Shown: positions 7,769-17,225, counted from the stretch's first letter. The stretch is 64,000 bases of DNA from Flavobacterium gelatinilyticum (GCF_027111295.1 NZ_CP114287.1:5394001-5458000), one strand, 5' to 3'. The notes: generated from the sequence alone by a model not told the origin. Made by a program: numbers and translations.

Positions 7769-9190
7769 ATGTTTTCTTCTTCAAAACCGAAACCCGCTAA
7801 CAAGAAAAAAAGTAAAAAATCGCTTTTTAAGCGCATCATGGCCTGGCTGCATTTATGGCTTGGTTTAGCATCCGGAATTATTGTCGTTATTGTCAGCCTT
7901 ACGGGCTGTATTTATGTTTTTGAGACTGAGATAAAAGATTTTATCGAAGACTGGCGTTTCGTAAAACCACAAGAACAGGCATTTTTACTGCCTTCGCAGC
8001 TGGTTGCAATTGCCGATAAGCAAATGAAAGACAAAAAAGCAACCAGTGTGACTTTTGGTGCCAAAGACGAAGCAGCGATTGTGGGGTATTTTGTAGAGAA
8101 AAAAGAAAGAGAAGAAAAAGGAGAAAATAAAAAAGGAGAAAGAAAAGATGCTGTAAAAATTGACAGTAAAAAAGAAAAATCAGGAGCTGGGCTTCAGGTA
8201 AAAGGGAAAGAAAAAGGTAAAGGCAAAGGAGAAAAACCGAAAGGCAGAAGAGGAGGAACTTTTATCAGCGTTTATATGAATCCGTATACGGGAGAAATAT
8301 TAAATGTAAAAACTTTTTCAAGAGGAGAGTCACCGGATTTTTTCAGATGGATTTTAAACGGACATCGTGCTTTATGGCTTCCTTATGATATAGGACGCCC
8401 GATTGTTGGGGTTGCAGTTTTAATTTTTGTTGTGCTTTTAATTTCCGGAATTGTGCTTTGGTGGCCTACAAAATGGATCAAGTCAATTATAGATAAAAGC
8501 TTTAAAATTAAATGGGATGCCAGTTTTAAACGTGTCAATTATGATTTGCACAATGTACTGGGGTTTTATAGCTGTATTTTTCTGTTTTTTATTGCCGTAA
8601 CCGGTTTGGTATGGAGTTTTGGCTGGTGGAGTAAATCTTTGTACTGGGTAACTTCGGGAGGAAAACCTTTGACAGAAAATCGTGAATCTCCAAAATCAGA
8701 TACAACGAATATTAAGGAGTTTAATATTACCACTGTCGACAAAGTATTACTGAATATGAATAAAGAAAATCCTCAGGCAGCCGGAATCATGATTAGTATT
8801 CCGGGAAAACCCGAAGATCCAATTGGGGCTTTTGTTTATAAAAAGAGACGTACTTTTTATAATATGGACCGCTACAGTTTTGATCAGCAGACTTTAAAAG
8901 AAATTTCAATCAAAACTCCTTTTTCAGGAAAATATATCGAAGCCAATATACCGGACAAAATCCGAAGAATGAATTATGATATTCATGTAGGAAGCGTATT
9001 AGGGCTTCCGGGAAAAATTCTGGCCTTTCTTGCCAGTTTAATTTCTGCGAGTTTACCTATTACCGGTTTTATAATCTGGTGGGGAAAACAAAAGTTTGGT
9101 AAAAAATCACCTGCAGCAAAACCTAAAACTACAGGAAAAGCGGTGCCGCTTCCTAAAAAAAATACAGCAGTAACAGAATTGACTGCTTAA
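7769..9190 (+). CDS. PepSY-associated TM protein, probable siderophore-iron reductase
   Basis: The 473-residue inner-membrane protein has four predicted membrane segments (about 28-50, 208-235, 265-290, 415-440), the layout of PepSY_TM proteins. His residues lie near membrane ends (HLWLG near residue 28, NGHRALW, DLHNVLG, DIHVGSV), consistent with haem ligation in this family, which is proposed to reduce ferric siderophores in the periplasm. Residues about 106-160 form a highly charged Lys/Glu/Gly insertion (KGKEKGKGKGEKPKGRRGG) that interrupts the first PepSY region; this is unusual. It is the last gene of the receptor operon. The reductase role is inferred from family and context. Confidence 0.85.
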   Translation: MFSSSKPKPANKKKSKKSLFKRIMAWLHLWLGLASGIIVVIVSLTGCIYVFETEIKDFIEDWRFVKPQEQAFLLPSQLVAIADKQMKDKKATSVTFGAKDEAAIVGYFVEKKEREEKGENKKGERKDAVKIDSKKEKSGAGLQVKGKEKGKGKGEKPKGRRGGTFISVYMNPYTGEILNVKTFSRGESPDFFRWILNGHRALWLPYDIGRPIVGVAVLIFVVLLISGIVLWWPTKWIKSIIDKSFKIKWDASFKRVNYDLHNVLGFYSCIFLFFIAVTGLVWSFGWWSKSLYWVTSGGKPLTENRESPKSDTTNIKEFNITTVDKVLLNMNKENPQAAGIMISIPGKPEDPIGAFVYKKRRTFYNMDRYSFDQQTLKEISIKTPFSGKYIEANIPDKIRRMNYDIHVGSVLGLPGKILAFLASLISASLPITGFIIWWGKQKFGKKSPAAKPKTTGKAVPLPKKNTAVTELTA

Positions 9191-9242
9191 AAGAAAGATT
9201 AAAAGTTGGTTTTAATTCCTTTTTTTGTTTTTTTTTGATCAA

Positions 9243-9268
9243 AGGCAGAACTCGCATAAGTTCTGCCT
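9243..9268. terminator. Bidirectional terminator between convergent PepSY and esterase genes
   Basis: AGGCAGAACT, loop CGCATA, AGTTCTGCCT forms a perfect 10 bp stem followed by TTTTTAT. A-rich sequence on the other side lets it work for the minus-strand gene ending at 9277 as well. Confidence 0.85.
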
Positions 9269-9276
9269 TTTTATAT

Positions 9277-10215
9277 TTAATTAAGCTGGTTCGCTTTCAG
9301 CCAGTCTTCCAGTTGTTTTGTCCAGAATTTGCTGGTATCTATTGTTCCCAGTCCAAAGCCGTGACCGCCTTTTTCATATAAATGTAATTCAGCAGGAACT
9401 CCGTTTTTCTTTAGTGCCAGATAATAATTAATGCTGTTTTCGGGTATAACGGCTCTATCATCTGTGGCATGTATTAAAAATGCGGGAGGTGTCTGCGCTG
9501 TAACTTTCTTTTCGTTTGAATACGAATTAATTAAATCCTGAGACGGATTATTTCCTAATAAATTAACCTGCGAACCTTTGTGTGTAGTCTGTTCTTCCAT
9601 TGAAATTACAGGATATATAAGCAGCGAAAAATCAGGACGCGCACTTACTTTATACGCTGATTCATAGACTTTATCATCATAATGAGTTGATGCTGTCGAG
9701 GCCAAATGTCCGCCGGCAGAAAAACCCATAATACCAATTTTCTTCGGATCAATGTTCCATTTTGCAGCATTTTGCCTTACGTAGCGAATAGCTTCCTGTG
9801 CATCCTGCAGCGGACCAACATTTTTATTCTTCATGATTAAATCGTTAGGAAGACGGTATTTCAATACAAAAGCCGGAATTCCCAATGAATTAAACCATTC
9901 GGCAGCTTTTGTTCCTTCTTTATCAAATGCGAGATGCGTATAACCGCCACCCGGACAGATAATTACTGCGCTCTGATTTGGTTTTGTTTCTTTCGGGATA
10001 AAGATACTCAGAGTTGGAACCGATACCTGAGAGGTGCTTTGTAGTTTTCCGTTTTTTATATCTTCTTTTTCTTTATAATCAGGCGCTTTTATTTCGTCCG
10101 GAATTTTATTCCAAAGCGGTATTACCTGATTTTGTGCCTGAGCATAAAAAGAACCTGAAATTAGAAGAAAGCTCATGGCAAATCTTCTTAAATACTGTGT
10201 TTTGGCTTTTTTCAA
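9277..10215 (-). CDS. Exported alpha/beta hydrolase, acetyl-xylan-esterase-like (BD-FAE type)
   Basis: The 312-residue protein carries an esterase core: oxyanion motif PGGGYTHLA, nucleophile elbow GFSAGGH, and a His near the C-terminus in KGGHGFG with Asp in HATDDRAV. These fit the BD-FAE/dienelactone-type esterases that deacetylate or deferuloylate plant polysaccharides. The signal peptide ends AQAQ. The start is best read as TTG at 10213-10215, because this keeps the positively charged KKAKTQYLRRF n-region; the first ATG (10174-10176) would leave a signal peptide without it. It faces the uronate operon, suggesting a role in removing ester groups from pectin or hemicellulose. The substrate is inferred. 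Confidence 0.8.
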   Translation of the reverse strand: MKKAKTQYLRRFAMSFLLISGSFYAQAQNQVIPLWNKIPDEIKAPDYKEKEDIKNGKLQSTSQVSVPTLSIFIPKETKPNQSAVIICPGGGYTHLAFDKEGTKAAEWFNSLGIPAFVLKYRLPNDLIMKNKNVGPLQDAQEAIRYVRQNAAKWNIDPKKIGIMGFSAGGHLASTASTHYDDKVYESAYKVSARPDFSLLIYPVISMEEQTTHKGSQVNLLGNNPSQDLINSYSNEKKVTAQTPPAFLIHATDDRAVIPENSINYYLALKKNGVPAELHLYEKGGHGFGLGTIDTSKFWTKQLEDWLKANQLN

Positions 10216-10471
10216 TTTGTTGTGATAATTAGTTGTTTTACAATTGTTTATTTAGAATTATTACAAAAAATGTAACTGATATTCTTCATGTTTTAAAAAC
10301 AACAGAAATGTACTATAAATTCTGTTATTTCTTACGTGATTTTATCTCTAAAATAGGATAAAATCTGTAATATAGTATTTAACATATATATTGTCTAATG
10401 TGTAATTTTGATATTGTTTTTTTGTGCAATATATTTATTTAAATGGTTAAAATAATTTTTTATATAATTTA

Positions 10472-10516
10472 TTTGGAATATAAGGATTAAAAACTATATT
10501 TGTGCAATCGATTACA
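10472..10516 (+). promoter_or_regulatory. Promoter with LacI-type operator upstream of the hexuronate transporter
   Basis: TTTG at 10472-10475, 19 bases, then TATATTTG at 10495-10502 match the Bacteroidota -33/-7 consensus. TGCAATCGATTACA (10503-10516) follows the -7 box directly and is one base from the perfect palindrome TGTAATCGATTACA. Binding here would block transcription. The rest of the 10216-10611 spacer is AT-rich and I see no gene in it. Confidence 0.8.
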
Positions 10517-10611
10517 TTATTACGCTTTTAGGATTATAATTTATTGATTTTAATCTTTTTAAATATTTAAGATGATGTAATTAAAAATATAACTATCTAA
10601 TAACCGTTACC

Positions 10612-12081
10612 ATGAATCAACCAGATGCTGTTACAGCTAATCAAACCGTCAAAGCCGCAGGAAAATATCGTTGGAGTATATGTGCACTGCTTTTTTTTGC
10701 AACCACAATTAATTATTTAGACCGACAGGTTCTTTCGTTAACATGGAGTGATTTCATAGCACCTGAGTTTCACTGGACCAATAATGATTACGGTAATATT
10801 ACAGCTTTATTTTCAATTTTTTACGCCGTTTCCTTATTATTTGCAGGACGATTTGTAGACTGGTTAGATACTAAAAAAGGCTTTCTTTGGGCAATCGGAA
10901 TCTGGTCTCTAGGAGCTTGTTTACACGCATTTTGCGGTATTGCAACTTCAGGAATTATTACAGGCGAATGGTTTGTAGGATTTCATGGTTCAAAAGAAAT
11001 AATTGCAACAATAAACGATACTGCACTTGTAATCAATGTGAGTGTGGCACTTTTCATCTTCGCACGTTTTGTTCTGGCAGTAGGAGAAGCAGGAAACTTT
11101 CCGGCAGCTATTAAAACTACAGCCGAATATTTTCCTAAAAAAGACCGTGCTTTTGCAACCAGTATTTTTAATGCAGGTGCAACAGTGGGCGCTTTAGCAG
11201 CACCAATTACAATTCCGTTTATTGCCAAATCATTTGGCTGGGAAATGGCCTTTATTATCATTGGAGCATTAGGATTTGTCTGGATGGGATTCTGGGTTTT
11301 TATGTATGACAAACCTGAAAAACATTCACGTGTATCTCCGGAAGAACTGGCTTATATTCAGCAGGATGATATTGCCGACAGTAAAATAACAGGTTATGTG
11401 CCTGAAACAACTTCAAAAGTATCTTTAATGGAGTGCTTTAAATACAAACAAACCTGGGCATTTGCATTTGGTAAATTTATGACAGACGGCGTTTGGTGGT
11501 TCTTCTTGTTCTGGACTCCGGCTTATTTAAGTTCTGTGTACGGAATGGATTCTACAGAAGCAGCTTTACCATTGTTTGTTTTGTATATGATTACTTTATT
11601 GTCCATTATTGGCGGCTGGCTTCCAACTTATTTTGTAGAAAAGAAAGGAATGAACCCATACGAAGGAAGAATGAGAGCCATGCTTATTTTTGCATTCTTC
11701 CCGTTATTAGCTTTAATAGCACAGCCTTTAGGATATATTAGTTACTGGGTTCCGGTTATTATTATCGGTATTGCAGGAGCAGCGCATCAGTCATGGTCGG
11801 CTAATATTTTTACTACAGTAGGCGATATGTTCCCGAAAAAAGCAATTGCAACGATTACCGGAATTGGAGGTTTAGCAGGCGGAATCGGGTCGACTTTAAT
11901 CAACAAAGGATCAGGGGTTTTGTTTGATTACGCCAAAGAAACAGAAATGGCTTTTATGGGATTCAAAGGTATAGAGGCCGGATATTTTATTATTTTCTCG
12001 ATTTGTGCCGTTTGTTACCTTACAGGATGGATCGTAATGAAAACATTGGTTCCAAAATACAGACCGATTACTAATTTGTAG
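10612..12081 (+). CDS. MFS hexuronate transporter, ExuT-like (ACS family)
   Basis: The 489-residue inner-membrane protein has about 12 hydrophobic segments. The family signature between early helices reads NYLDRQVLS, typical of the anion:cation symporter family that includes ExuT (galacturonate/glucuronate). It is the first gene of the uronate catabolic operon and its promoter carries the LacI-type operator. Galacturonate or glucuronate import is the likely role. A loop insertion around GITTGEWFVGFHGSKEI (about residues 112-135) makes it longer than the usual ~430-450 residues; related Bacteroidota transporters may share this. The exact substrate range is inferred. Confidence 0.88.
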   Translation: MNQPDAVTANQTVKAAGKYRWSICALLFFATTINYLDRQVLSLTWSDFIAPEFHWTNNDYGNITALFSIFYAVSLLFAGRFVDWLDTKKGFLWAIGIWSLGACLHAFCGIATSGIITGEWFVGFHGSKEIIATINDTALVINVSVALFIFARFVLAVGEAGNFPAAIKTTAEYFPKKDRAFATSIFNAGATVGALAAPITIPFIAKSFGWEMAFIIIGALGFVWMGFWVFMYDKPEKHSRVSPEELAYIQQDDIADSKITGYVPETTSKVSLMECFKYKQTWAFAFGKFMTDGVWWFFLFWTPAYLSSVYGMDSTEAALPLFVLYMITLLSIIGGWLPTYFVEKKGMNPYEGRMRAMLIFAFFPLLALIAQPLGYISYWVPVIIIGIAGAAHQSWSANIFTTVGDMFPKKAIATITGIGGLAGGIGSTLINKGSGVLFDYAKETEMAFMGFKGIEAGYFIIFSICAVCYLTGWIVMKTLVPKYRPITNL

Positions 12082-12140
12082 ATTTGTTCTAATTAGAAGA
12101 TTTTTTTTAATTTGAATTATGCTTTTTAAATATAAAAATC

Positions 12141-12162
12141 TAATTTTGTGCAATCGATTACA
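12141..12162 (+). promoter_or_regulatory. Second -7 box plus LacI-type operator, upstream of kduI
   Basis: TAATTTTG at 12141-12148 matches the -7 consensus and TGCAATCGATTACA lies at 12149-12162. From the TTTG of the -7 box onward, 21 bases are identical to those at the transporter promoter. A TTTG at 12111-12114 could be a -33 box although the 26-base gap is long. kduI may therefore have its own regulated start in addition to readthrough. Confidence 0.75.
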
Positions 12163-12176
12163 TTAAATATAAAATT

Positions 12177-13016
12177 ATGACAAAATATAGTTCAAGATAC
12201 GCGTCAAGCCCCGAAGCAGTTAAAAAATACGATACACAGCAGCTAAGAGAAGAATTTCTAATTGATGACCTTATGCAGCAAGATGAAGTAGTGCTGGTTT
12301 ACTCGCATTACGATCGATATATTGCAGGTTCTGCAGTTCCGGTAAAAGCAGATTTAGCATTGGAAACTATCGATCCGCTTAAGGCTCCTTATTTCTTAGA
12401 ACGAAGAGAGTTAGGAATTATCAATGTTGGAGGAAGCGGTTCTGTTGTCGTGGAAGGAACAACGTATGAGTTAGGTTTTAAAGATGCTTTGTACATAGGA
12501 AGCGGTAATAAAGAAGTGATCTTCAAAAGCGATGACAGCAATAATCCGGCTAAATTTTATCTGAATTCGGCTCCGGCACATACAAATTATCCAACTAAGA
12601 AAGTAAGTCTGGCTGAAGCTAATAAATTACAGTTGGGAACAATGGAAACGGCAAACCACCGTACAGTTAACCAAATGATTATTGGAAGTGTTGTTACAAC
12701 CTGTCAGTTACAAATGGGAATGACAGAATTAAAACCGGGAAGTGTCTGGAATACAATGCCGGCTCACGTTCACGATCGTAGAATGGAAGTGTATTTCTAT
12801 TTGGATATTCCACAAGATCAGGCAGTGTGCCACTTTATGGGACAGCCGCAGGAAACAAGACATATCTGGATGAACAATCATCAGGCTGTTATTTCGCCGC
12901 CTTGGTCTATTCACTCAGGTTCAGGAACCAGTAATTATACTTTTATCTGGGGAATGGCAGGTGAAAACTTAGATTATGGAGATATGGATGTTTGTAAAAT
13001 CACTGATTTAAGATAA
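12177..13016 (+). CDS. kduI: 5-dehydro-4-deoxy-D-glucuronate isomerase (KduI)
   Basis: The 279-residue cytoplasmic cupin enzyme converts 5-keto-4-deoxyuronate, the product of unsaturated uronate breakdown, to 2,5-diketo-3-deoxygluconate. Expected zinc ligands are present: H197 and H199 in AHVHD, E204 in RRMEVYFY and H246 in WSIHSG. Length matches the E. coli enzyme (278). The next gene, a KduD-type dehydrogenase, starts 25 bases downstream, so the two form the usual kduI-kduD pair. The GH105 enzymes and lyase in the neighbouring locus would supply its substrate. This is one of the surest calls in the window. Confidence 0.96.
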   Translation: MTKYSSRYASSPEAVKKYDTQQLREEFLIDDLMQQDEVVLVYSHYDRYIAGSAVPVKADLALETIDPLKAPYFLERRELGIINVGGSGSVVVEGTTYELGFKDALYIGSGNKEVIFKSDDSNNPAKFYLNSAPAHTNYPTKKVSLAEANKLQLGTMETANHRTVNQMIIGSVVTTCQLQMGMTELKPGSVWNTMPAHVHDRRMEVYFYLDIPQDQAVCHFMGQPQETRHIWMNNHQAVISPPWSIHSGSGTSNYTFIWGMAGENLDYGDMDVCKITDLR

Positions 13017-13041
13017 TTAATAACAATTAAATAAAAAAAAT

Positions 13042-13836
13042 ATGTCAATTAACCTTTTTGATTTAACTGGAAAAATTGCGCTTGTTACTGGAGGAGTTCA
13101 TGGTCTTGGAATGGCGATGGCAAAAGGACTTGGACATGCAGGAGCAAAAATTGTAATAAACGACCGCTCATCTAAAGAAACTGTTGATAACGCAGTTGCA
13201 GAATATAAATCGGTTGGGATTGATGCCTACGGATACATCTTTGATGTTACTGATGAAGCAGCTGTAATTGAAAATATAAATAAAATAGAAGCCGAAGTTG
13301 GTCCAATTGATATTTTAGTAAACAATGCCGGAATTATAAAACGTATTCCGATGATTGATATGGAGGTAGAAGATTTTGAGGCAGTTATAAAAGTCGACTT
13401 AATAAGTCCTTTTATTGTTTCAAAAGCGGTTGCCAAAGGAATGATTAAAAGAAGACAAGGTAAAATTATCAATATCTGCTCAATGATGAGTGAATTGGGA
13501 AGAGACTCTGTAAGTGCTTATGCTGCTGCAAAAGGAGGTTTGAAAATGCTGACTAAAAATATGGCAACAGAATGGGCAAAATACAATGTTCAGACTAACG
13601 GAATTGGTCCGGGGTATTTTGCAACCAGCCAGACTGCTCCAATTCGTGTAGACGGACATCCTTTTAATGAATTTATTATCAGCAGAACACCTGCCGCAAG
13701 ATGGGGTGATCCGGAAGATTTAGCCGGAGCTGCTATATTCTTATCTTCAAAAGCCAGTGATTTTGTTAACGGACATATTTTATATGTTGACGGCGGTATC
13801 CTTGCTACTATTGGAAAACCTTCAAACGAAGAATAA
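13042..13836 (+). CDS. kduD: SDR dehydrogenase, KduD-type (2,5-diketo-3-deoxygluconate to KDG)
   Basis: The 264-residue cytoplasmic short-chain dehydrogenase has cofactor motif TGGVHGLG (16-23), NNAG (94-97) and active-site Y160/K164 in YAAAK. With KduI directly upstream the best role is reduction of 2,5-diketo-3-deoxygluconate to 2-keto-3-deoxygluconate. Gluconate 5-dehydrogenases are close relatives and could be the annotated name; the operon context favours KduD. UxaC starts 18 bases after its stop. Confidence 0.88.
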   Translation: MSINLFDLTGKIALVTGGVHGLGMAMAKGLGHAGAKIVINDRSSKETVDNAVAEYKSVGIDAYGYIFDVTDEAAVIENINKIEAEVGPIDILVNNAGIIKRIPMIDMEVEDFEAVIKVDLISPFIVSKAVAKGMIKRRQGKIINICSMMSELGRDSVSAYAAAKGGLKMLTKNMATEWAKYNVQTNGIGPGYFATSQTAPIRVDGHPFNEFIISRTPAARWGDPEDLAGAAIFLSSKASDFVNGHILYVDGGILATIGKPSNEE

Positions 13837-13854
13837 TTTTCAAATTTTAAAGAC

Positions 13855-15255
13855 ATGAGCACAACTTTTATACACGATAATTTTTTATTAGAAAATAAAT
13901 ATGCTGAGGAGTTATATCACAATTACTCTAAAAACCAGCCTATCATTGATTACCATAATCACTTAAATCCGCAGTTTATCGCCGAAGATAAAATCTTTGA
14001 CAACATTACTCAGGTTTGGATTAACGGTGATCACTACAAATGGCGTGCAATGCGTACTTTGGGAATCAACGAGCAGTTTATAACCGGAAATGGCTCAGAT
14101 AAAGATAAATTCTTAAGCTGGGGAAAAACAGTTCCGTACACAATGCGTAATCCTTTGTATCACTGGACACACTTAGAATTAGCCCGTTATTTTGATATTT
14201 ATGATTTACTGAATGAAAAGTCGGCTGAGAAAATTTATTTAGAAACATCGGAGAAAATCAATTCTCAGGCGTACAGCACGCAAAATCTTCTTAAAAAAGT
14301 AAACGCTGAATTGGTTTGTACTACAGAAGATCCAATTGATTCGTTGGAATTTCATCAAAAATTCGCCAATAACTCGGTTGGAATCAAAATGAGTACAGCA
14401 TTCAGACCTGATAAAGCCATCTTAATTGCTAACGATGGTTATAATGCATATCTGGACACATTAGGGGATGTGTCCGGAGTTGCAATTAATACGTATGCTG
14501 ATTTACAGTCTGCTTTAAGAAAAAGAATCGAATTCTTTAATGCAAACGGATGTAAATTAAGTGATCACGGATTAAATCAAATTGATTTTGAAAACTTTAC
14601 AGAAAGCGAAATCAATGCTATTTTCAAAAAGAAAAGAGAAAACGGCGAATTATCTCCGGAAGAAGTTTTAAAATTCCACAGCGCTATTTTGGTTTTCTTA
14701 TCAGAAACATACCATGAGTTTGGATGGGTGCAGCAATTTCACTTAGGTGCACTGCGTAATAATAATGCTCGTATGCACAGAATTTTAGGTCCGGATACAG
14801 GATGGGATTCTATTGGAGATTATCCTCAGGCTCAAAAATTGTCTGCTTTCTTAAATGCTTTAGACAGTAAAGATAAATTGACTAAAACAATCATTTACAA
14901 CTTAAATCCTGCTGATAACGAAGTTATGGCAACAATGATTGGAAACTTCAACGATGGAAGTGTTCGCGGAAAAGTACAATTCGGTTCAGGATGGTGGTTC
15001 TTAGATCAGAAAGACGGAATGACAAAACAATTAAACGCCTTGTCTAACATGGGCTTAATCAGCTGTTTTGTTGGAATGTTAACAGATTCAAGAAGTTTCT
15101 TATCTTTCCCAAGACACGAATATTTCAGACGTATTTTATGTAATCTGCTTGGAGACGAAATCAAAAGAGGAGAGCTTCCTAATGATATGGAGTGGATTGG
15201 AAAATTAGTTTCTGATATTTCATACAACAACGCTAAAGAATATTTCAAATTTTAA
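13855..15255 (+). CDS. uxaC: Glucuronate/galacturonate isomerase (UxaC)
   Basis: The 466-residue cytoplasmic enzyme isomerises D-galacturonate to D-tagaturonate and D-glucuronate to D-fructuronate. Length and motifs match UxaC: IDYHNHLNP with H34 and H36 near the N-terminus, and FGSGWWFLDQKDGM and SFLSFPRHEYFRR near the C-terminus. It starts the saturated-uronate branch; the partners UxaB and UxaA lie further along the same strand. After it comes a 199-base spacer with a long inverted repeat. Confidence 0.96.
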   Translation: MSTTFIHDNFLLENKYAEELYHNYSKNQPIIDYHNHLNPQFIAEDKIFDNITQVWINGDHYKWRAMRTLGINEQFITGNGSDKDKFLSWGKTVPYTMRNPLYHWTHLELARYFDIYDLLNEKSAEKIYLETSEKINSQAYSTQNLLKKVNAELVCTTEDPIDSLEFHQKFANNSVGIKMSTAFRPDKAILIANDGYNAYLDTLGDVSGVAINTYADLQSALRKRIEFFNANGCKLSDHGLNQIDFENFTESEINAIFKKKRENGELSPEEVLKFHSAILVFLSETYHEFGWVQQFHLGALRNNNARMHRILGPDTGWDSIGDYPQAQKLSAFLNALDSKDKLTKTIIYNLNPADNEVMATMIGNFNDGSVRGKVQFGSGWWFLDQKDGMTKQLNALSNMGLISCFVGMLTDSRSFLSFPRHEYFRRILCNLLGDEIKRGELPNDMEWIGKLVSDISYNNAKEYFKF

Positions 15256-15263
15256 TTTTTTGA

Positions 15264-15413
15264 ACCATTAAGAGATTAAGATTGTTAAGTTTTTTTGTCT
15301 TTGTGTTTAAGTTAGAAACTAAAAGATAATTAAGTGATTAGGCGTAATAAGCTTAATTTTTAAAAGTAAGGAAAACATACAGTTAAGCTTAATTATCTTA
15401 AGCTCTTAATGGT
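15264..15413. repeat. Intergenic long-range inverted repeat (150 bp) between uxaC and kdgK
   Basis: ACCATTAAGAG (15264-15274) is matched by CTCTTAATGGT (15403-15413). The match continues inward with TTAAGA against TCTTAA, so the whole piece could fold into a long hairpin. Just after it a direct repeat CTTAATGGTAAAA occurs twice. No ORF is present. It belongs with several similar intergenic elements in this window. Confidence 0.7.
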
Positions 15414-15454
15414 AAAAATAAAAATACCTTAATGGTAAAATATAAAAAGATAGT

Positions 15455-16477
15455 ATGAGTAGAGTAGTTGCATTTGGAGAAATCATGCTTCGTCTTTCGA
15501 CAGAGAGACACCTGCGTTTTTCGCAATCGACAGCATTTGGTGCCACTTACGGCGGCGGAGAATTCAATGTTTGTGTTTCTCTTGCGAATTATGGTGTAAA
15601 TGCTGAGTTTGTTACAAGATTACCTCAAAACGAGATTGGTTTATCGGCTTTGAAAGAAATGCGAAAAATGAATGTCGAATCTAAAAACATTGTTTACGGA
15701 GGAGAACGTTTAGGGATTTACTTTCTGGAAACCGGAGCCGGAACACGCGGCAGTAATGTGGTGTATGATCGTGCACATAGTGCTATGGCAACTATCGAAA
15801 AAGGATTAATCGATTGGGAAAAAGTTCTGGAAGGAGCCGAATGGTTTCACTGGAGCGGGATTACACCGGCAATTTCTCAAAGTGCAGCAGAAGCTTGTTT
15901 AGAAGCCATTAAAACAGCTCATAAACTGGGAATAAAAATCTCATGCGACTTAAACTACAGATCGAAACTTTGGCAGTATGGCAAAACGCCAAGCGAAGTA
16001 ATGCCGGAAATGCTGCAATACAGCAATGTAATTTTAGGAGATATTGATACAGCTTATTTCATGCTGGGAATCCCGAAAGTAAATCCGAATTATCAGGACG
16101 AAAAAACGCTTCCGGCTTTATATGAAAAACTATACGAGCTGATTCCGAATTTAAAAATTGCAGCTACAACACTTCGTTATTCTGTCAGCGCCTCGCACCA
16201 AAGAATTGGCGGTGTATTATTTGACGGAAAAGCACTGTATCAGGCAGCTGTAAAAGAGGTTACTCCGGTTGTAGACAGAGTAGGAAGCGGTGATGCCTTT
16301 ATGGGCGGCTTAATTTACGGATTGTTAGAATATCAAAATAATAACCAGAGAGCCTTGGATTTTGCTGTAGCAGCCTGTTGTTTAAAACATACCATTGCGG
16401 GCGATTACAATCTGGTTACTTTAAAAGAAGTTGAAAATATGATTGATGGTGATGGTTCTGCATTGGTGTCAAGATAA
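15455..16477 (+). CDS. kdgK: 2-keto-3-deoxygluconate kinase (KdgK), PfkB family
   Basis: This 340-residue cytoplasmic ribokinase-fold sugar kinase has the N-terminal GGGEFNVCVSLANYG substrate motif (33-47) and the C-terminal GSGDAF motif (277-282) with catalytic base D280. Both uronate branches end at 2-keto-3-deoxygluconate; this kinase makes KDPG, which the adjacent aldolase (13 bases downstream) splits. PfkB substrate specificity is hard to read from sequence alone but the context with Eda is decisive. Confidence 0.92.
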   Translation: MSRVVAFGEIMLRLSTERHLRFSQSTAFGATYGGGEFNVCVSLANYGVNAEFVTRLPQNEIGLSALKEMRKMNVESKNIVYGGERLGIYFLETGAGTRGSNVVYDRAHSAMATIEKGLIDWEKVLEGAEWFHWSGITPAISQSAAEACLEAIKTAHKLGIKISCDLNYRSKLWQYGKTPSEVMPEMLQYSNVILGDIDTAYFMLGIPKVNPNYQDEKTLPALYEKLYELIPNLKIAATTLRYSVSASHQRIGGVLFDGKALYQAAVKEVTPVVDRVGSGDAFMGGLIYGLLEYQNNNQRALDFAVAACCLKHTIAGDYNLVTLKEVENMIDGDGSALVSR

Positions 16478-16489
16478 TTAATTAAAAAT

Positions 16490-17158
16490 ATGGCAAAATA
16501 TTCAAGAATAGAAGTAGCACAGACAATGAAGGATAACGGGATGGTTCCGTTGTTTTTTCACTCTGATATTGAATTAAGTAAAAAAGTTTTAAAGGCATGT
16601 TACGACGGAGGTTCCAGATTAATGGAGTTTACAAGCCGTGGTGATTTTGCTCACGAAGTTTTTGGAGCTTTAAACAAATATGCTCTGGCAGAACTGCCGG
16701 GAATGATTTTAGGTGTTGGTTCTGTTACAGATGTGGCATCGGCTTCATTGTATATGAGTTTAGGCGCAAATTTTATTGTAACGCCTGTTTTTAGAGAAGA
16801 TATTGCAATTGCCTGTAACCGCAGAAAAGTATTGTGGTCTCCTGGCTGCGGTACTTTATCAGAAATCGCAAGAGCAGAAGAATTAGGCTGTGAAATTGTA
16901 AAATTATTCCCTGCAGATACGTACGGTCCGGAATTTATAAAAGCCATAAAAGGACCTTGCCCGTGGACAAATATTATGCCTACAGGCGGTGTTTACCCAA
17001 CAGAGGAAAGTTTAAGTTCATGGCTGAATGCCGGAGCAACCTGTGTAGGTTTAGGGTCGCAGCTAATTTCAAAAGACATTTTAGATAATAAAGATTTCGA
17101 CGGACTTACTGCTAAAGTCAGCAAAGTACTTGACATTATAAAAAATATTAGAAAATAA
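16490..17158 (+). CDS. eda: KDPG aldolase (2-dehydro-3-deoxyphosphogluconate aldolase)
   Basis: The 222-residue class I aldolase cleaves KDPG to pyruvate and glyceraldehyde-3-phosphate. The Schiff-base lysine is K138 in IVKLFPAD, with E46 and R50 in LMEFTSR matching the substrate-binding positions of the E. coli enzyme. Length is normal (about 210-220). It follows kdgK by 13 bases and joins the uronate pathway to central metabolism. Confidence 0.95.
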   Translation: MAKYSRIEVAQTMKDNGMVPLFFHSDIELSKKVLKACYDGGSRLMEFTSRGDFAHEVFGALNKYALAELPGMILGVGSVTDVASASLYMSLGANFIVTPVFREDIAIACNRRKVLWSPGCGTLSEIARAEELGCEIVKLFPADTYGPEFIKAIKGPCPWTNIMPTGGVYPTEESLSSWLNAGATCVGLGSQLISKDILDNKDFDGLTAKVSKVLDIIKNIRK

Positions 17159-17225
17159 ATAAGGAGTAATCATGCCAATCCTTATTTAGATGCGTTTTTT
17201 TTAGATTTTAGAGATTGTAATTGAG

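Noticed and set aside
9277..9280. Overlap of the esterase 3' end with a PepSY frameshift
   Set aside because: Both genes end normally and are separated by a good terminator.
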